A stretch of DNA of 64,000 nt from Anaeramoeba flamelloides (lineage: Eukaryota > Metamonada > Anaeramoebidae): contig JANTQA010000012.1 in the NCBI GenBank assembly GCA_027625915.1, positions 16,702,501-16,766,500 of the forward strand. Reading direction: 5' to 3'. Of the stretch, positions 36,382 to 49,800 are shown piece after piece. The translations under genes and the position numbers were made by a program. Numbering within the stretch: the first letter of the stretch is position 1; each line of letters begins with the position of its first letter. The notes beneath the pieces are model-generated. The model saw only the letters and a list, made by a program, of their open reading frames with translations, searched no databases and was not told where the DNA came from.

Positions 36382-38475
36382 TTAAAGTAAAGTCATTTGT
36401 AAAGTGTATAAATAAGTCATGATTGATTGATAATCACACCTAATATTTGTTAAAATGAAATCAGCAGGATCCAAAAGCTGAGGTATACCAAAATTGGTTT
36501 CAGCTGTTTGGAAGGCAAGTTGAAGATTTTGCTGCATGTCCTGAGGATTTAAAGTGGAGGGACTGGTTAAGGACTGGTCTTTGGAGAATAGCAGGGCGTT
36601 AAAGGCCAGCCCGCTATGGAAATCAGCATCGAAATTTCTCACTGGGATGCTTGCGTCGACAGTTTCGACTGTAGATTTTGCCCAAACGAAAAGATCCTCA
36701 ATAGTAATTTCTTTGTAGGCAAGGTCCTTTATGATTAGCCAAATCAATTCGAGGATTTTGTCAACATTTTTTTTAATGATGTGGTCTTCTTTGATCCCTG
36801 TTAAATCGATGCCTTGTTTTTTCAAATTCCTAAAAATTACAGAAATGTTTTTGGACTTTTTATAATTGGTAAGCCCCGTTAGATATAGCCCAGTCACCTT
36901 CTCCCCTAAAAAGATTTCTAAAAACAAGGCCAAATATTTCCCGTCCATTAATTGGGTCGTTAGATCTGTAATTTCGGGGATTTCGACTTGGCTATTTTGC
37001 GCAGTATAGTTTAGCCAATTAATGAAGGTCTTCATTTTCATTTGTTGCGAATGCGTGGCGCTTATCAATAGCCCCGATTCGTCGCTCCCCTCTGTAAATG
37101 GGTTTTCGGTTGATTGTGACGATGGCATTTCAAAGGCCACATTTTCCTTCAGCTTGAATAAGAGCGTTGAGCCTGTTTTGTTTTTTTCTTGCCATTCGCC
37201 AAGGACGTCTCTGACCAATAATGCTGGATCGATCCATTTCTCTTCTTCGTTTTCCAATTCGACGATAATATAGTCTTGCCAATTTTCGACATTCCTTTTC
37301 TTGGCAACCACCTGTACATATTCTGTCATTGTTTGATCCTTGACAGCCAATGTTTTAAAAGATTTGTCTTCGGAATACACTTTACAAATATTAATTACTG
37401 GCTTTGGTTTTTCTGTCGCCTTCTGAGTTGTTGAAGTCGTTCCACCGGTCCGATTTAAATTCGGCTTCGCAAGTGGCTTTCTCCCCAGGGGGTTGGAGAG
37501 TGGCTTTCTTCCCAGGGGGCTTGAAATTGGCTTTTTCCCACCCGTTGTTGATGTTGTTGTTGAAGAAGTTGTTCCTCCAGCCCGATTTAAATTTGGTTTC
37601 GCAAGTGGCTTTCTCCCCAGGGGGTTGGAGAGTGGCTTTCTCCCCAGGGGGTTTGAAATTGGCTTTTTGTCACTTGTTGTTGATACTGATGTTGTTGTTG
37701 AAGACGTTCCTCCAGTCCGATTTAAATTTGGTTTCGTCAGTGGCTTTCTCCCCAGGGGGTTTGAAATTGGCTTTTTGCCTCCTAATAGTTGTGATTGCCT
37801 TTGTTTTAGCTGTTCTTGTCTTTGCTTTGATTCCTGGTCGTTTACGAATTGTCTCTGTTCCTGGATTTCCCTTTGTTCCTGCTGTCTTTGCTGTTGCTCT
37901 TGTTTTAGCCTCTCTTCTCTTTCACGGTGCTCCTTCAATCTCTTTTGTTTTTCTTCTCTTTTTTTTCTTTGCTTTTCTAATTTCCTTTGTTGTTTTTCCC
38001 GTAATGTTAACGACGAGGATTTTGTTGGGATAAATATTTTTAAACAGACATCGATTTTTTTTAAAACCAGCTCCGTGTCATTTTCAATTTCTTCATACAA
38101 ATCCATTAATTGATCTAAAGTCTCCACAGTCTCATTCCCAGTAAACGGGATCACCATTTCTAATAAATCAAATCCTACTTCCTGTAGGGGATCAATCGTT
38201 GGTAATAAGCACAAATAGTCGTACAACTCTTGATCCATTTCTTCACCATAATAGATTTTTGTAAACTCTTTTTTTAATGCATCGTCGGCCTCTTGCGCTA
38301 AATCTAATAAATCAGAAATAATCATCGCAACTTTTTCCCCACTTAATTTGAGGACTTCGATTTGGTTTTCTTTAATTGCATTTTTAAAGGTTTCTAAATC
38401 TTTTTTAATTGTATGGAATTTGACTTCTAATTGTTGATGTTTTATACTTAAATCTTTTTTTTTTTTTTTTTTTTG
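36382..38475 (-). CDS. Coiled-coil, Ras-association-like and tandem CH (actin-binding) protein
   Basis: Numbered from the ATG at 38325 the protein has 647 residues: helical N-terminal region (1-100), charged Glu/Arg/Gln coiled coil (~104-180), three imperfect repeats built on KKPISNPLGRKPL...KPNLNR (~182-300), a ubiquitin-fold/Ras-association-like domain (~308-393), and two calponin-homology domains, ~428-535 (TFINWLNYT...LTTQLMDGKYLALFLE) and ~542-647 (LFVWAKSTV...FHSGLAFNALL). A CH pair is the actin-binding module of the alpha-actinin/spectrin type, so linkage of small-GTPase signalling to actin is inferred. The reading frame continues upstream of 38325 with convincing helical sequence (KHQQLEVKFHTIKKDLETFK) to an A-run ending at 38475, with no ATG. 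A 5' exon is therefore likely; one candidate start is at 38560 (ATG|GTGAAC), but the phase does not fit simply. The 5' end given is the limit of the open frame. Stop TAA. CH domains sure; Ras-association moderate. Confidence 0.88.
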   Translation of the reverse strand, partial: QKKKKKKDLSIKHQQLEVKFHTIKKDLETFKNAIKENQIEVLKLSGEKVAMIISDLLDLAQEADDALKKEFTKIYYGEEMDQELYDYLCLLPTIDPLQEVGFDLLEMVIPFTGNETVETLDQLMDLYEEIENDTELVLKKIDVCLKIFIPTKSSSLTLREKQQRKLEKQRKKREEKQKRLKEHREREERLKQEQQQRQQEQREIQEQRQFVNDQESKQRQEQLKQRQSQLLGGKKPISNPLGRKPLTKPNLNRTGGTSSTTTSVSTTSDKKPISNPLGRKPLSNPLGRKPLAKPNLNRAGGTTSSTTTSTTGGKKPISSPLGRKPLSNPLGRKPLAKPNLNRTGGTTSTTQKATEKPKPVINICKVYSEDKSFKTLAVKDQTMTEYVQVVAKKRNVENWQDYIIVELENEEEKWIDPALLVRDVLGEWQEKNKTGSTLLFKLKENVAFEMPSSQSTENPFTEGSDESGLLISATHSQQMKMKTFINWLNYTAQNSQVEIPEITDLTTQLMDGKYLALFLEIFLGEKVTGLYLTGLTNYKKSKNISVIFRNLKKQGIDLTGIKEDHIIKKNVDKILELIWLIIKDLAYKEITIEDLFVWAKSTVETVDASIPVRNFDADFHSGLAFNALLFSKDQSLTSPSTLNPQDMQQNLQLAFQTAETNFGIPQLLDPADFILTNIRCDYQSIMTYLYTLQMTLL
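37420..37790 (-). repeat. In-gene tandem repeat of the CH-domain protein
   Basis: Three imperfect units, coding GGKKPISNPLGRKPL then SNPLGRKPLAKPNLNR and a Thr/Ser/Gly linker. Within units, PLGRKPL is itself doubled in two of three. Frames on the opposite strand here are shadows of this repeat. Length variation between strains would be expected. Confidence 0.85.
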
Positions 38476-40888
38476 TTATTTTTTGTTATTTTGAAGTTTT
38501 CATTTTATTTTTAATTTTTTGTTTTTGGTTTTTTGACAAGGAACAATGTTTGTTCACCATTTTGTTTCGGTAGGGAAATTTGTTAAGGAGTTAATACAAA
38601 AGAAAAAAGTTGATTTGCAAAAAAAAAAAATTATTAAAATTAGAATTTTTCTTGTTGTAGACCGATGAATGGTTTGAAAAAACTCTTCTGTTTTTTTTTT
38701 TTTTTTTTTTCAGAAGTAAGAATTAAATGGAAAAAGTTTTATTACCTTGTGACATCAATAGACAAAAAATGTTTAAAAAAAAAAAAATGCCAAAAAATGA
38801 AATACTTGAAACTTTTCTACTATTATGATTACATTTATTTGATGAGAAAAACGAAATAAATGTAAAGTGGGGTCAAGCTACACTTAACCAAATTCAAAAT
38901 TTCATTTTGAAAAGAATCTTCTCAAAAAGGACTCAAGTTTTGAATCGAAAATAGTATATTTTTCAATCATATTTTTTACTTTTTTTTTTTTTTAATCCTA
39001 AACAATGGAAAGTTTAATTCGTTACAATCCTTGAAAAACAAGAAAATAATCTATTTCTACAGTTTTCTTGAATTTAATATAGAAATTAAAATCATTTCTC
39101 GAGTAAATTTTGAAGATCTCCTTTTAGCTAGTTCTCAAAGAGAATTATTCAAAAATAATTTTCTTTGAAGTTTTCGATTATTCTTGAAAATAATTTACTG
39201 GAACAAAAAAGTTTTGGAGAAAAGGGAAAAAAAGTTCAACAATGAATTTTAATTGGAAACCTTAATACAACCTGAAAATGAAAAAGAAATGTAAAATTAA
39301 TAAAAGAATAAATAAATAAACCAAGACAAAATGAAGGATTCAATACAAGAACAAATTGTTTTTATAATACTCTCTTTTGGTAACAGGTTGTTCTTAGATT
39401 GATCTATTATTTATCAATTGTTTAATAAATTGACTATTTTAGGATCTCCAAAAGCACTCTTTAGATTGTGTTACATAATGAGATCCAAAACGTTTTAGTG
39501 AATTTGATTGAAAATAATCTAATAAATGTTTTTTTGAAGTTAGCATGATTCTTTTTTTGAATTGGTTCGACTTTTAATATGGCGTAAGGGTTTGAATTAA
39601 AAATTGGGTTTAAATTTTTTTTCTCAGATTTTTACTTTTTTTACTCAACTAGTCAGGTACTTTTCAATACAATTTAAAAATTATATTTTATTTATTGTTA
39701 TAATGAATTTGTTGATATACCTTAAAATATCCAATTTTTGGGATCGTCTTAAAAAATCTCGTTTTTTACTCATTTGAAGAATGATCTTCTAAGAAAGCAG
39801 TTCTTTACAAAATTATCATTTAAGGGTGTACGTTTCTAATGAATCAAATCCAGATATTACAAAAACTATGCTTGCGTGTTGGTTAAGGTGAATATAATAT
39901 TTTATCAACGGATTAAAATAAAGAATTTTTGGATAAAATGTCCTTATTTGGTCTTTTATTTTATTTAGTTGTTTTTTTCTGTTTTAATGTAAAACAGAAC
40001 TTGCCATTCATTTGAAATTTTTAATAGAAGATATATACCCAATTCGTAGATTTTAAAGTTTATTGTTAGTGTGGTGGCAGGAATAGCAAGTAAATATTTT
40101 ATTTTTTTCATAAATTAATATAATTCTTCAGAGTAATTTTGATTTTAGCAAACATTTTACGAGAAAAAAAAAAAAATATATTGTAATTTGTTGATAAAAC
40201 AATATAAAACCGATGAATTAACATCTATAGGTAACACTGTATTGTAGATTCGGCTTTCTTTTTAACGTTCATTCTTCAAATTTGAATGGTAGAAATCGAT
40301 TACTCTGGTTATGAAAAGTTTATGATTCTACAGGTTTTAATGGGTTTTTTGATTTTGAATTTTGGAATAAATATATATATTTTTTTTAATAATTATTTTG
40401 TATAAGATGACATTCAGGATTGTTATTGTGTTTTAATTTATTATTATTTTAGTTTTTTTTTTTTTTTTTTTTTTTTAGTTTTTTAAATGCATAGGTTTCT
40501 ACATACATTTAAGAGGTGTTAAAAAGTAAAAAAAAAAAAAAAAATCAAGTGGATGTATACTGAAACATGATGCTTAACGTGTCTGTTTTGATAGATTGTA
40601 AATAAAGAAGAAAAGTTGTTTATATTTCAACATTTTAAAAAAAAATATTAAAAATGTAATAAATGACAATTAAACAGGTATCTATCCTAATCAAAACCCA
40701 TTACCTATTATCAAACTAAATTAAATTTGTCAAAATTAGTATGGTAGGTGCCTTGGATATTCTTAATTAACAAATAGAATTTGTTTTTTATTTTTATTTT
40801 TCTTTTCTTTTCTTTTTACCAATTCCTTATTATCAGTCCCATTAACCCCAATTTTTCTTTTTTTCTTTTCATTGTTTGATTTTGTCAT

Positions 40889-40890
<2 letters not shown>

Positions 40891-40923
<33 letters not shown>
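40891..40923 (+). repeat. T33 homopolymer
   Basis: Uninterrupted run of 33 T in intergenic DNA, the longest homopolymer noticed. Length may be affected by sequencing error. Confidence 0.9.
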
Positions 40924-41040
40924 CTCTCTAATAATAATTTGAATAACTTTCTTTTCTTTCATCTCATATTTTTATATTTTCCATTTTTCAAATGTGTGTC
41001 ATCAGTTGATTATAATAATGTTGAAATATGTTGATGATAA

Positions 41041-41287
41041 AAATCACTATAGAAAGCCAAGTGGTTTATTTAAAGATATATTTCCACCACATTGGATTAC
41101 CCCATTTCTCTAAAATATAAAAGGGGGGTTATCGTCATTTTTTTGAATGCCGGTGTGGAATTATTCTGCTAAATCAAATGATAAAAATGTTACGTATATG
41201 TGGATGTGTACCGGGGTGTTCAATTAGTCTAGTGGGGAATCTGATCACCTATTTTCTTAGAATGATATTCTGAGAATTTTTTTTTTT
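41041..41287 (+). ncRNA. Candidate structured RNA ending in a hairpin and T11
   Basis: Clearly richer in G and C than its surroundings. Stems visible: CCAAGTGG with CCACCACATTGG, ACCCC (41099-) with GGGGGGT, and a near-perfect 10-bp stem TTCTTAGAAT-GAT-ATTCTGAGAA at 41254-41276, followed at once by eleven T. A hairpin plus T-run suits a Pol III transcript. GTTCAATTA near 41219 vaguely resembles a B box. It does not match tRNA, U1, U2, U6, SRP or RNase P motifs that I can recall. Boundaries are guesses. Confidence 0.3.
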
Positions 41288-43809
41288 CAATCAAAGATTC
41301 TTTGAAGGGAGAGGGTACAATTTTCAAATTTTGAGTGTCATCATTTTATGTCAATTTGTGTTCTTCAAAGTGATACTATAAGCCAATGGTATTGATATTT
41401 TGTTAAATGCTGGGGTGTGGTATATCCTAATATAATATAATTCCATACCAACAAAAAAATTCAATTCAAAAAAATGAAAAAATTGATCAAGAATAAATAA
41501 ATAAAAATCATTTATTTCTTGATCTTATCTGAAAATTTTGATATAATTACTTCTTCGTTGTTTGGTTTTATTTTTAATTTAGAATCAAAAAATTGTTTAA
41601 AACAAAATTGAGAAACAAATTACGTTTATTTCTAAAGAATTTTCCAAAATGAATTTAAAAATCCTATTTCTATTTTTGTCATCTAATTCTAGTTTTAGTT
41701 CAGAAAATCAGAGATTTTTGAAATTCTTCTTGAGAGTGAGGGCCTATTGAACAAATTCGTTTGATTTTATAATTATTTATTTTCTATCAAATTGAGAACT
41801 CAAAATAATTATGTATCAATGAAAATATTTTTTTAGAAAATTTTCCTCTATTTTAAGGTGAAATCTTTTGTAACTGTATGAATGGTTACGAGAATTTAAC
41901 ACCTTTATTTTAATTTTGTGAATTAGTATTCTTTTTTTGGCTTGTTTGATAAAAAAATTTGAAAAAAGAATTTTGAAAAAATATTATTTAAAAAATGTTT
42001 TGTGAAATAATAATAAATAATAATGGGGTGGGGAATCCTTGGAAGTGGTTTGTTTGGAATATACCAAGTTAAGAACATCAACAACAAAACAAATCTTCAA
42101 AAATATATGCTTTTCTCCATTTTTTTTTTTCATTATTGTTTTCAACAAATTTATCTGTAAAGATGATCTTTAATCTATTTGTGATTCGAAAATTGGAAAT
42201 ATTTGTAACAAATTCACATCTTTTTTGCGGTTTATTGTTTTGGTTTGCTCTTTGATTAATTTCGATCATTCTTATAAAAGTATTTCTTGATCCAAAACTA
42301 AATTTAATGAAACTAAAAAATTTAATCAAAAAAAATGTTCAAAAAATCAAAAAATGAAATATTCAACTCTGAATTAATTTGGGTTGATTTTCTTTTCACT
42401 AATAGACTAGTGAATGATGTTTTGGTTTCAAAGTTACTATATATGGTGGCAATCAAAAAATATTTTTCAGTAAGGTTGTTGCAATTCAAATATCACAATG
42501 GTAAAATGTACTTACCTCCTTAAAAATTTGCTAATAATACTATCCCCAAATTTGATTTGTGAAAAAATGGTCTTTTCTTTCCAAAATTTTTGAGTTTCAC
42601 TCACTGCAACACTTAATGGTTGTCAAGTGTTTTTTTTACTTCTTCCAAAGTATCTCTAAAAATAACCTAAAATTTTTTACTGCTAAAATCCCAAATGAGC
42701 ATGTAAATTCAAAACACCAAACACAAAAACGGAGTATAATTAAATTCTTAAAAATAACACTCCCAATTGACTTTGAAAATATCTTCATCTTTTATTAATT
42801 AAATAAGAATAAAATATTTTGGAGTGAAGACAGAAAAATTTTCTTTTATTAATTAGAAAATAACATTCAAATATCAAAGAGTTGAAGAAAATTGAGTCCA
42901 AATAATAATAAATTCATCACAATTGGTGTTCACAATAATTTCGGAACCTAACCATATTATAAATTTGACAAAAGAAAAGAAAATTGTTATTCTTTCCATA
43001 CCGATTTCTTCAAGTCATTTTTCAACGAACTTTTTTTGGTTATTTTTAACTCTTCTTTTTAAGTTCTGAAGGTAAAATCAAACTTCATAGAGAAATGAAA
43101 AAGTGTTGATCATTTTTTTTTTTTGATCAAGAGGAAAATGTGTTCTTTTTTTCCACTTTTTGTTTTTTCTAAATTTTTAAGATTACCTCACTTTACTTTT
43201 CACCAATTTTCATTAATTTTTCAAAAGTCAATTTTGGAAATTTCGATTTTTTTCTTCTTATCGTAACGTATTTACAAAACAAAATTCTTTTTCAAAATCT
43301 TTTTTTTTTGGATTATTTTGACACAAAAAAAATTCTTAAACAAATTAAGAACACAAAGAAGTTTCATAAAAACATTCGAAAAGGGTACTAAAGAACAGAG
43401 AAATTAATTCTAAAACATCAAAGAGAATTTGGGTTTGTATAAAACCTGCTTTGACTCAACTTATCAAAGAGTTCGTTTTCAAAGCAACACGGGTCTTTAA
43501 TTTTAAGAATAAGTCTTGTTAAATTTTTTCTGAATCTTCCTTCCAAAATTTTTTATTTAAAAATTAAAAATGGGCAAACTGAATATATTGGACCAACATC
43601 TTTGCCAGTGTTAGAATTAAAAATTATACCACAAAACAACCAACATTTACTTTTTATTTTTTTTTTCTTGTTAATTCATTTTTACGTTAATCTTGAAATA
43701 ACAAAAAATTAATTATTCACAATCTTTATTTTTTTTTTGTTTACCTTTAACTATCCATTTTAATTTCTTTTTTTAAAACAAAGAAATTTCTATTTTATCA
43801 ACTAACAAG

Positions 43810-46800
43810 ATGAGTGAATCTTCAACTACATCTGAACTAATGGTTGAAAATTTAATCGAACAAATTGGATCTTTACTTTATTATCGCGACTGTCTTCTTA
43901 GGGGATCTCAACTTCACGATGTCGAAACAGCGCGTGTATCAGAAGAAGATAAAAATTATGTTGTTAACGCACAACAAGTAATTTTCTTTTGTAAACAACA
44001 AAAAAAAAACATAGAAACAATTTTTACGAATAAAGGAAAAGAAAAAAAAAAAGAAATTTTTTTCTTAGTTTTTTATTCTTTTGTTAAAAAATAAACCCAA
44101 AAATATTTTTCTTCTTTTTCTTCTCACAAAATAATTTCTAAAAAAAAAAAAAAAAACAACTACCCTAATAGATAAAAGAAGCTGATTTGTCAAATGAAAA
44201 AGTGAATGAACAATTAAACTCACTTCAAAAGAAAATAGTTTTATTGAGTGTTACACACCTTAGTGAAATTCTCGAATTTCTGAACAATGTATTTTTAATT
44301 GACATCACAAAATACGATCAACCAACCAAAAAAAAAAAAAAAAAGAATTTAATCAAGCCTATCAAAGTGGACACACAAATGTTTGACTCCCTTGAGAAAT
44401 TTGAAGAACAATCAATTCAATTTTTTGTGTTAAAAATTTATTATTATTGCTTTGAATATATTAACCAAAGGAAACTAATTTCCAAATTTAAGTCTGTTCC
44501 AAAGAGATTAGTCGAAGTGATTTTCAATTTTTTAAACTTTGATCAGAGCAATGGTAAGGAATTTTCTCCTTTTTCAGTTTATTCTTTCTTTATTTTTGGA
44601 TATTTGGCTCTTGGGATCGAATCATTTTTTAAACTCAGAACCAGATGACACTTTTTCCTAAAATCTTGCAAAATCATCAAGACCTTAATTTTTTTTTTAT
44701 TTTATTTTTTTTTTTGGGGAAAAGACAAAGAAAATTTCAATTAATTACAAACTCAAAAAAGAAAAGAATTGCTTTTGAATTTTTTTAACAGAAAAAAAAT
44801 TCAAAAAAAAAAAAAAACCAACAAAATTTATTTAAATTTTGTTTTTGTAAAAACCACACTTTGGTAACCAAAAATTTGATGATTTTTTTTCACAGAAAAT
44901 GGTTACTTAAATCTCACAACCAAAAATTTTTTTCACAGTCTTTTCTGAATTTTTTTTGTATATTTTCTTCTAATTTTCAATACAAAAACAATTTTACTTC
45001 AAAAAACAACAAACAAAAAACCCAAAACAAACTAACAAAACAAAAACACAAATAAAAATAGCAATAAGATTTATTTCATCAAAGTGTTTAATACATTTGT
45101 CAAGATATGATCGCCATTTTGAAACGATAACTCATTTGTTCAGCGAATTTTTAGGGAAAAAATTCAAAAAATCACAAATCACGCAATTGGCACTCCATGA
45201 AGAGACGATCCAAAAACTGAATTGGACCCTACTAAGGCCTGTTCCAGCAGACATCACAATTAAATTTTTGGACAACTATACCTATTTGCTCAAAAAGATA
45301 TCTTCTGAGGTTCGAAGGGAAGAGGTGTGCAAAACCTTGGTGATAATCTTCAAACGAATCTATCCAAAGTCAACCAAACTTCGTAAGGAAGAAAGCGAGA
45401 TTGAAAAAAGCCAACTGATCAAGCGACTAAAAAAAAAAGAAACCAAGTTGTACAACACATTAGTGACCTCGTTTGAAACGAGTTATGAGATTGTCAAAAA
45501 ATGGTCCAAGAAATCGAAGTCGCATATTGCCTGTTGGAAATTGTTAATCAAGTTTTTACAATATTGCGATCATGAATTCTTTTCTTATGAAAACCATAAG
45601 CGAATAGACGAGATCGTTTCCTTTCTTCAGGGCGGCATAAAAAACAAAGAGACAAGAATCGATTCGTTAAGGTTATTAAACAAGCTGATCAAGAATTACC
45701 ATCCAAAGTCGATCAAATTGCACGAATCGTCCTTTTTAAACCACATCAAAGAAATATTACCCTCGGTGTTAATAGATCATACAAAGAAGGCGCAGGCCTT
45801 AGTCTTTCAAGAAATCGATATTATTGCGGAAATCTTTGTCACCATTTCCGTCAAGAACCTAGGGTTTGGAATTGATCGCATTTCTGAAAATATGAAAGAA
45901 GAAAAATTGAGGTCTGACTACAAAATCGCGCTCAGTAAGGCCTTGGAAATGATCTGTATTGAAATTGAAGAAGACGATGTGATTCAATACAACCAAATCT
46001 TGCATCCAATCATCGAAAAGATTTTGATGCACGAGGGGAACTTTTCGTCTGAAATAGCCAAGGAGGCATGGGCCCACCAAACCATTGCGCTTATTAGAAC
46101 CTTTCCTATAATCATCGGGGAGGATGTCGAAAGGGAGGAAATATTTATCAAGAGGTTGATTTCCTTTGCATTATCCAAAAACGAAAAAATATCTGAAGGA
46201 TCATTCAAGTCCATAGAAAGATATCTCTTAATGGACTCGTCTGAAGAAAATGATGGTACCTTTTTCAATTATTGCGTCTTCCCCTTAATCTCAAGAATAG
46301 AAAATTTAACATATTTTTATACAAGCAAAGAAAGCGCAGAAGACAAGAAAACGTTCGTCTTCAAAATGTTCAAATTATTAAAATTAATAATCAATACCTT
46401 TTTAACATTTTTGAAAAATGAGAAGAAAACTTTCCAGTGTGAATTCGATTACAAAACCTGGGGCGATTTCAAAATTAGACTTGAAAGTTGCTGTATAATT
46501 TGGTTGAGCTACGAAAATAATGATTTGCACCAAATAATTAAGGAAATTTTACAAATAATGCCCAATGACAATTTCAGCAAATTGTCTGATGACCTGTATA
46601 AAAAAAAAAAAAAAAAGGATTTAAAACGTAAGGAAAAGAAAAAAAAAAAGCAAAGGCAAAAGGAAAAGGATAAAAAAAAAAAACGTCGAAGAAAGAAAGT
46701 CAAAACGTCGTCGAGCGAAGATGAATCTGAAATCTCTTCAGACGAAGAAATTAACGATAAAATTAACACAACGATCTTGATTAAAAAATTAAATTCATTT

Positions 46801-49800
46801 TTGCAATCAAACCATTTATGCTCATCAGAAAAAGTCAAGGATGGGGCAAAAGATAATAAGACAAACAAGAAGCAACACGATTGGCTATTATTATATAGCC
46901 AATGGATTTGGGATACCTATAAAACCTCACCACATAACTTTATTTGGATTTCGAATTTATTGTCACAGACATTAATTAACGATCAAATCAAGAAAGCAAT
47001 TGTTGAAATGAACACTGAACCAATAGATGAAAAGGAAAAAGATCGGGCCAAGGAAAGGGAGGAAAACAAAAAGAACAAAGATAATACCTTTAACAGGCTA
47101 TATTTTAACTTTATCTCCCTATTGTGCTCAATTAACCGAATACCAAAAACAATGGAATTGATCCCAGAAACTTTAGACATCCGGCTATTGGAAAAGAACG
47201 AAGAAAGCAACAGTGACGAGGGTGCAAATAAATCAAAGGGAAGATTTACTCCAAAGACCCTATCCAAGGTATTTGCCAATAAAAAGAAAAAAAAAAAAGA
47301 TGGCAACAGGCAAGAAATGGAAATTGTATTTACGCCCTTTGACAAAAAATACCATCATGTTTTACTTTCAAATTTTTATAAAACCATTTTTTACTTTTTA
47401 AAACAAAGAGACCCTATCAAGGTTTTAATTTTAAATTCCGTAACAAAAATGAATTTAATTAATTTACCCAAATTTATTAAATTACTATTTGAAATTGATA
47501 CGGAAAATGAAAAAGAAGAATTGAATGATCCAAATAACACCAAGAAGAAAAAGAATATTCTTATTCCTAGATATTACACAAACCCAATTTATATTACTTT
47601 CATAATTCAAATAATCACCAAATATCCAATGAAGTTCATCATGGAAAATAAACTATTGCATTCCCTAATTACAAACATTTTTGCTGTTTGGACTAATCCT
47701 GAATTTAGATTATTAGAAAAGCAACGAAGCAGTTTCCAAATTATTGCAATCGACACACTGAGAAAATATTTGGAAATTTTCCATAATTTGAATTATTTCA
47801 AAAAAAACGATTTACAAAATGATTTTGGTGAAAATGAAGAAGAAGAAGAGGAAGAAAACGATAATAGTGATGAAGAAGAAGATGAAGAAAATGAAAAAAA
47901 GAAGAAGAAAAAAAAGAAAAAAAATAAAAAGAAGGAAAAAAAAAAGCAAAAAAAGCAACCAAAGAAAAAAATCGTTAAATTTAATAATTTCACTTTACTA
48001 AAGCCAGGATGCAGAATTGATACAATCAATTCATTAATATTATTGTTATCAACAATAATGAAAGAGGAAAATAATGAATTCGAAATAAGGGCCAAAAGAA
48101 TGAAAAGGAGTAAAAAAAGTCGAGAAGAAGATCCAAAAAGAAGTGATATTTTGATGGGAGAAAAATCATTAAAAAAAAAAACAATCGCAAGATCCATGAT
48201 TTTTTATAAAAGTACAATTATATTAAACCAAATCTTAAAAATTAGAAAGATCAATAACCCAGAATACGAAGCGAAAATATTTTCCTTTTTCAATGATTTA
48301 TTATCACGAGGATTATTTTTGCAACCAAATATTGTCAAATGCCTAAAAACTTTATTAATTAATAATCCAAATAATTTCGATAATTTCCTGAATGGAACAT
48401 TTTTGACATCGAGATATAAAAATGCAGTCAGAGTTCAAAGGTATCGAAATAAAAGGAAAATTGTACCCAAAAAGCAAACAAAAAAAAAGAAAAAGGAAAA
48501 CGATGAAGAAAAAAAAGAAGCAGAGGTGGAAGAAGCGGAATTTGTATTACTTCCAGGCGAATTAGATGAACCAGATTTGGAAACACAGGCAACAGTATTT
48601 TTAAATGTGCTTGTTAGAGTAATTTCAAAGGATTGCGAAAAGTGGATAATCGAACATAAATTGCCACTCTATAAACTATTTTTCTTAATTATCCTTCATC
48701 TAAGTTCAGATAAGCATGAAGATCGTAATCTTGCTTACGAATTACTATTCAAATTGTCACAAAGAAAGAACAAACCGCTACACCCTGGAAACGATTTTAA
48801 AAAGACAATCAATATTACTTCCAATATGCAATATAGCGTATATACTATCAATTCACTGAAATACATTGAAGGGATTTCCAACAACTTTTCTGAATTCACA
48901 ATGCCGATCTTGGATTTAATCAAGATCTTTATGGTGGGATTTGAACTTAAAACTAAAGCAGTCTTTTTGAATATTTGTAAATATTTTAATAAGCATTTTG
49001 AGCACTTAAGCAAAACAATTGGTAATGAGGGAATTAATAACTTTTTTGAATTAATGTTTGCAATCTCCAAGCAATGCTTTAAGCACGAGCTTTTATATAA
49101 TGACTTTATTGAATTTTGGAACGGAATCTTAAACGTGAAGGGAAATAATAAAGAAGATGTAACGACAAAGCAAGTTAATATTTTAAGTCTTGTTTATAAA
49201 TTTTTACTTGAGAAATTGTCGAAAGAACTCCAGTCACCAGAAAATGAAAAAAAGGAAATAAACCAAATCCTCAAAAGTGAAACAATTGAAAACATCAGAT
49301 CACAACCTAGCGTTGATCTGACCTCAAATACAGTCAATAAGACGGACTCTGAAGATTCTGACAGAATAGAAAAATCAGAAAGTTCAAGTGATAATTCTGA
49401 AAAGTCCTCTGGATCTGGATCAGGATCAGGATCAGGATCAGATTCTGAAGCAAAATCAGAAAAATCAGGATCAGGATCAGGATCTGAAAAAAAATCGGGA
49501 AAATCATCATCAAGCTCAGGATCAGATTCAGATTCTGAATCAAGTGCAGAGATTCCCTTAGATGCTGAACTCCCTTCAGCAGTATCTTCATCAGAAGAGG
49601 ATAAAGAAAAATCATCGTCAGATTCTAATTCTGAAAAGGAAGACGAAGAAAAAGAAAAAGAAAAAGAAGACGAAACCAAAAAAGAGGAAGAAAAGAAAAA
49701 TAAAAAAAAAAAAAAGAAAGGCAAAAAGAAAAAAAAGAAAGACAAAAAAAATAAATCACCAAAACCAGACAAAATAGATAAAGAAGACAAAAAAAATAAA

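Larger units (their letters stand above)
38476..43809. other. Intergenic region with a structured island
   Basis: Upstream of two divergent genes. It should hold the 5' exon of the CH-domain gene and the Furry promoter. About 39231-39300 resembles 57490-57550, and 39400-39600 resembles 4600-4800. A T33 run lies at 40891-40923. A GC-richer island at about 41040-41290 is listed separately. Small frames near 42078-42798 match nothing and have biased composition. Confidence 0.6.

Noticed and set aside
37022-38113. Plus-strand frames over the CH-domain gene, including two ~200-codon frames
   Set aside because: They mirror the PLGRKPL repeat and coiled coil on the minus strand; no independent domain or start context.
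41041-41287. tRNA or known snRNA in the GC-richer island
   Set aside because: No cloverleaf, anticodon arm, U1/U2/U6, SRP or RNase P consensus could be drawn; kept only as an unclassified candidate.
42078-42798. Three adjacent 60-80 codon frames
   Set aside because: On different strands, Lys/Phe/Asn-biased, no family match and no conserved-looking segments.
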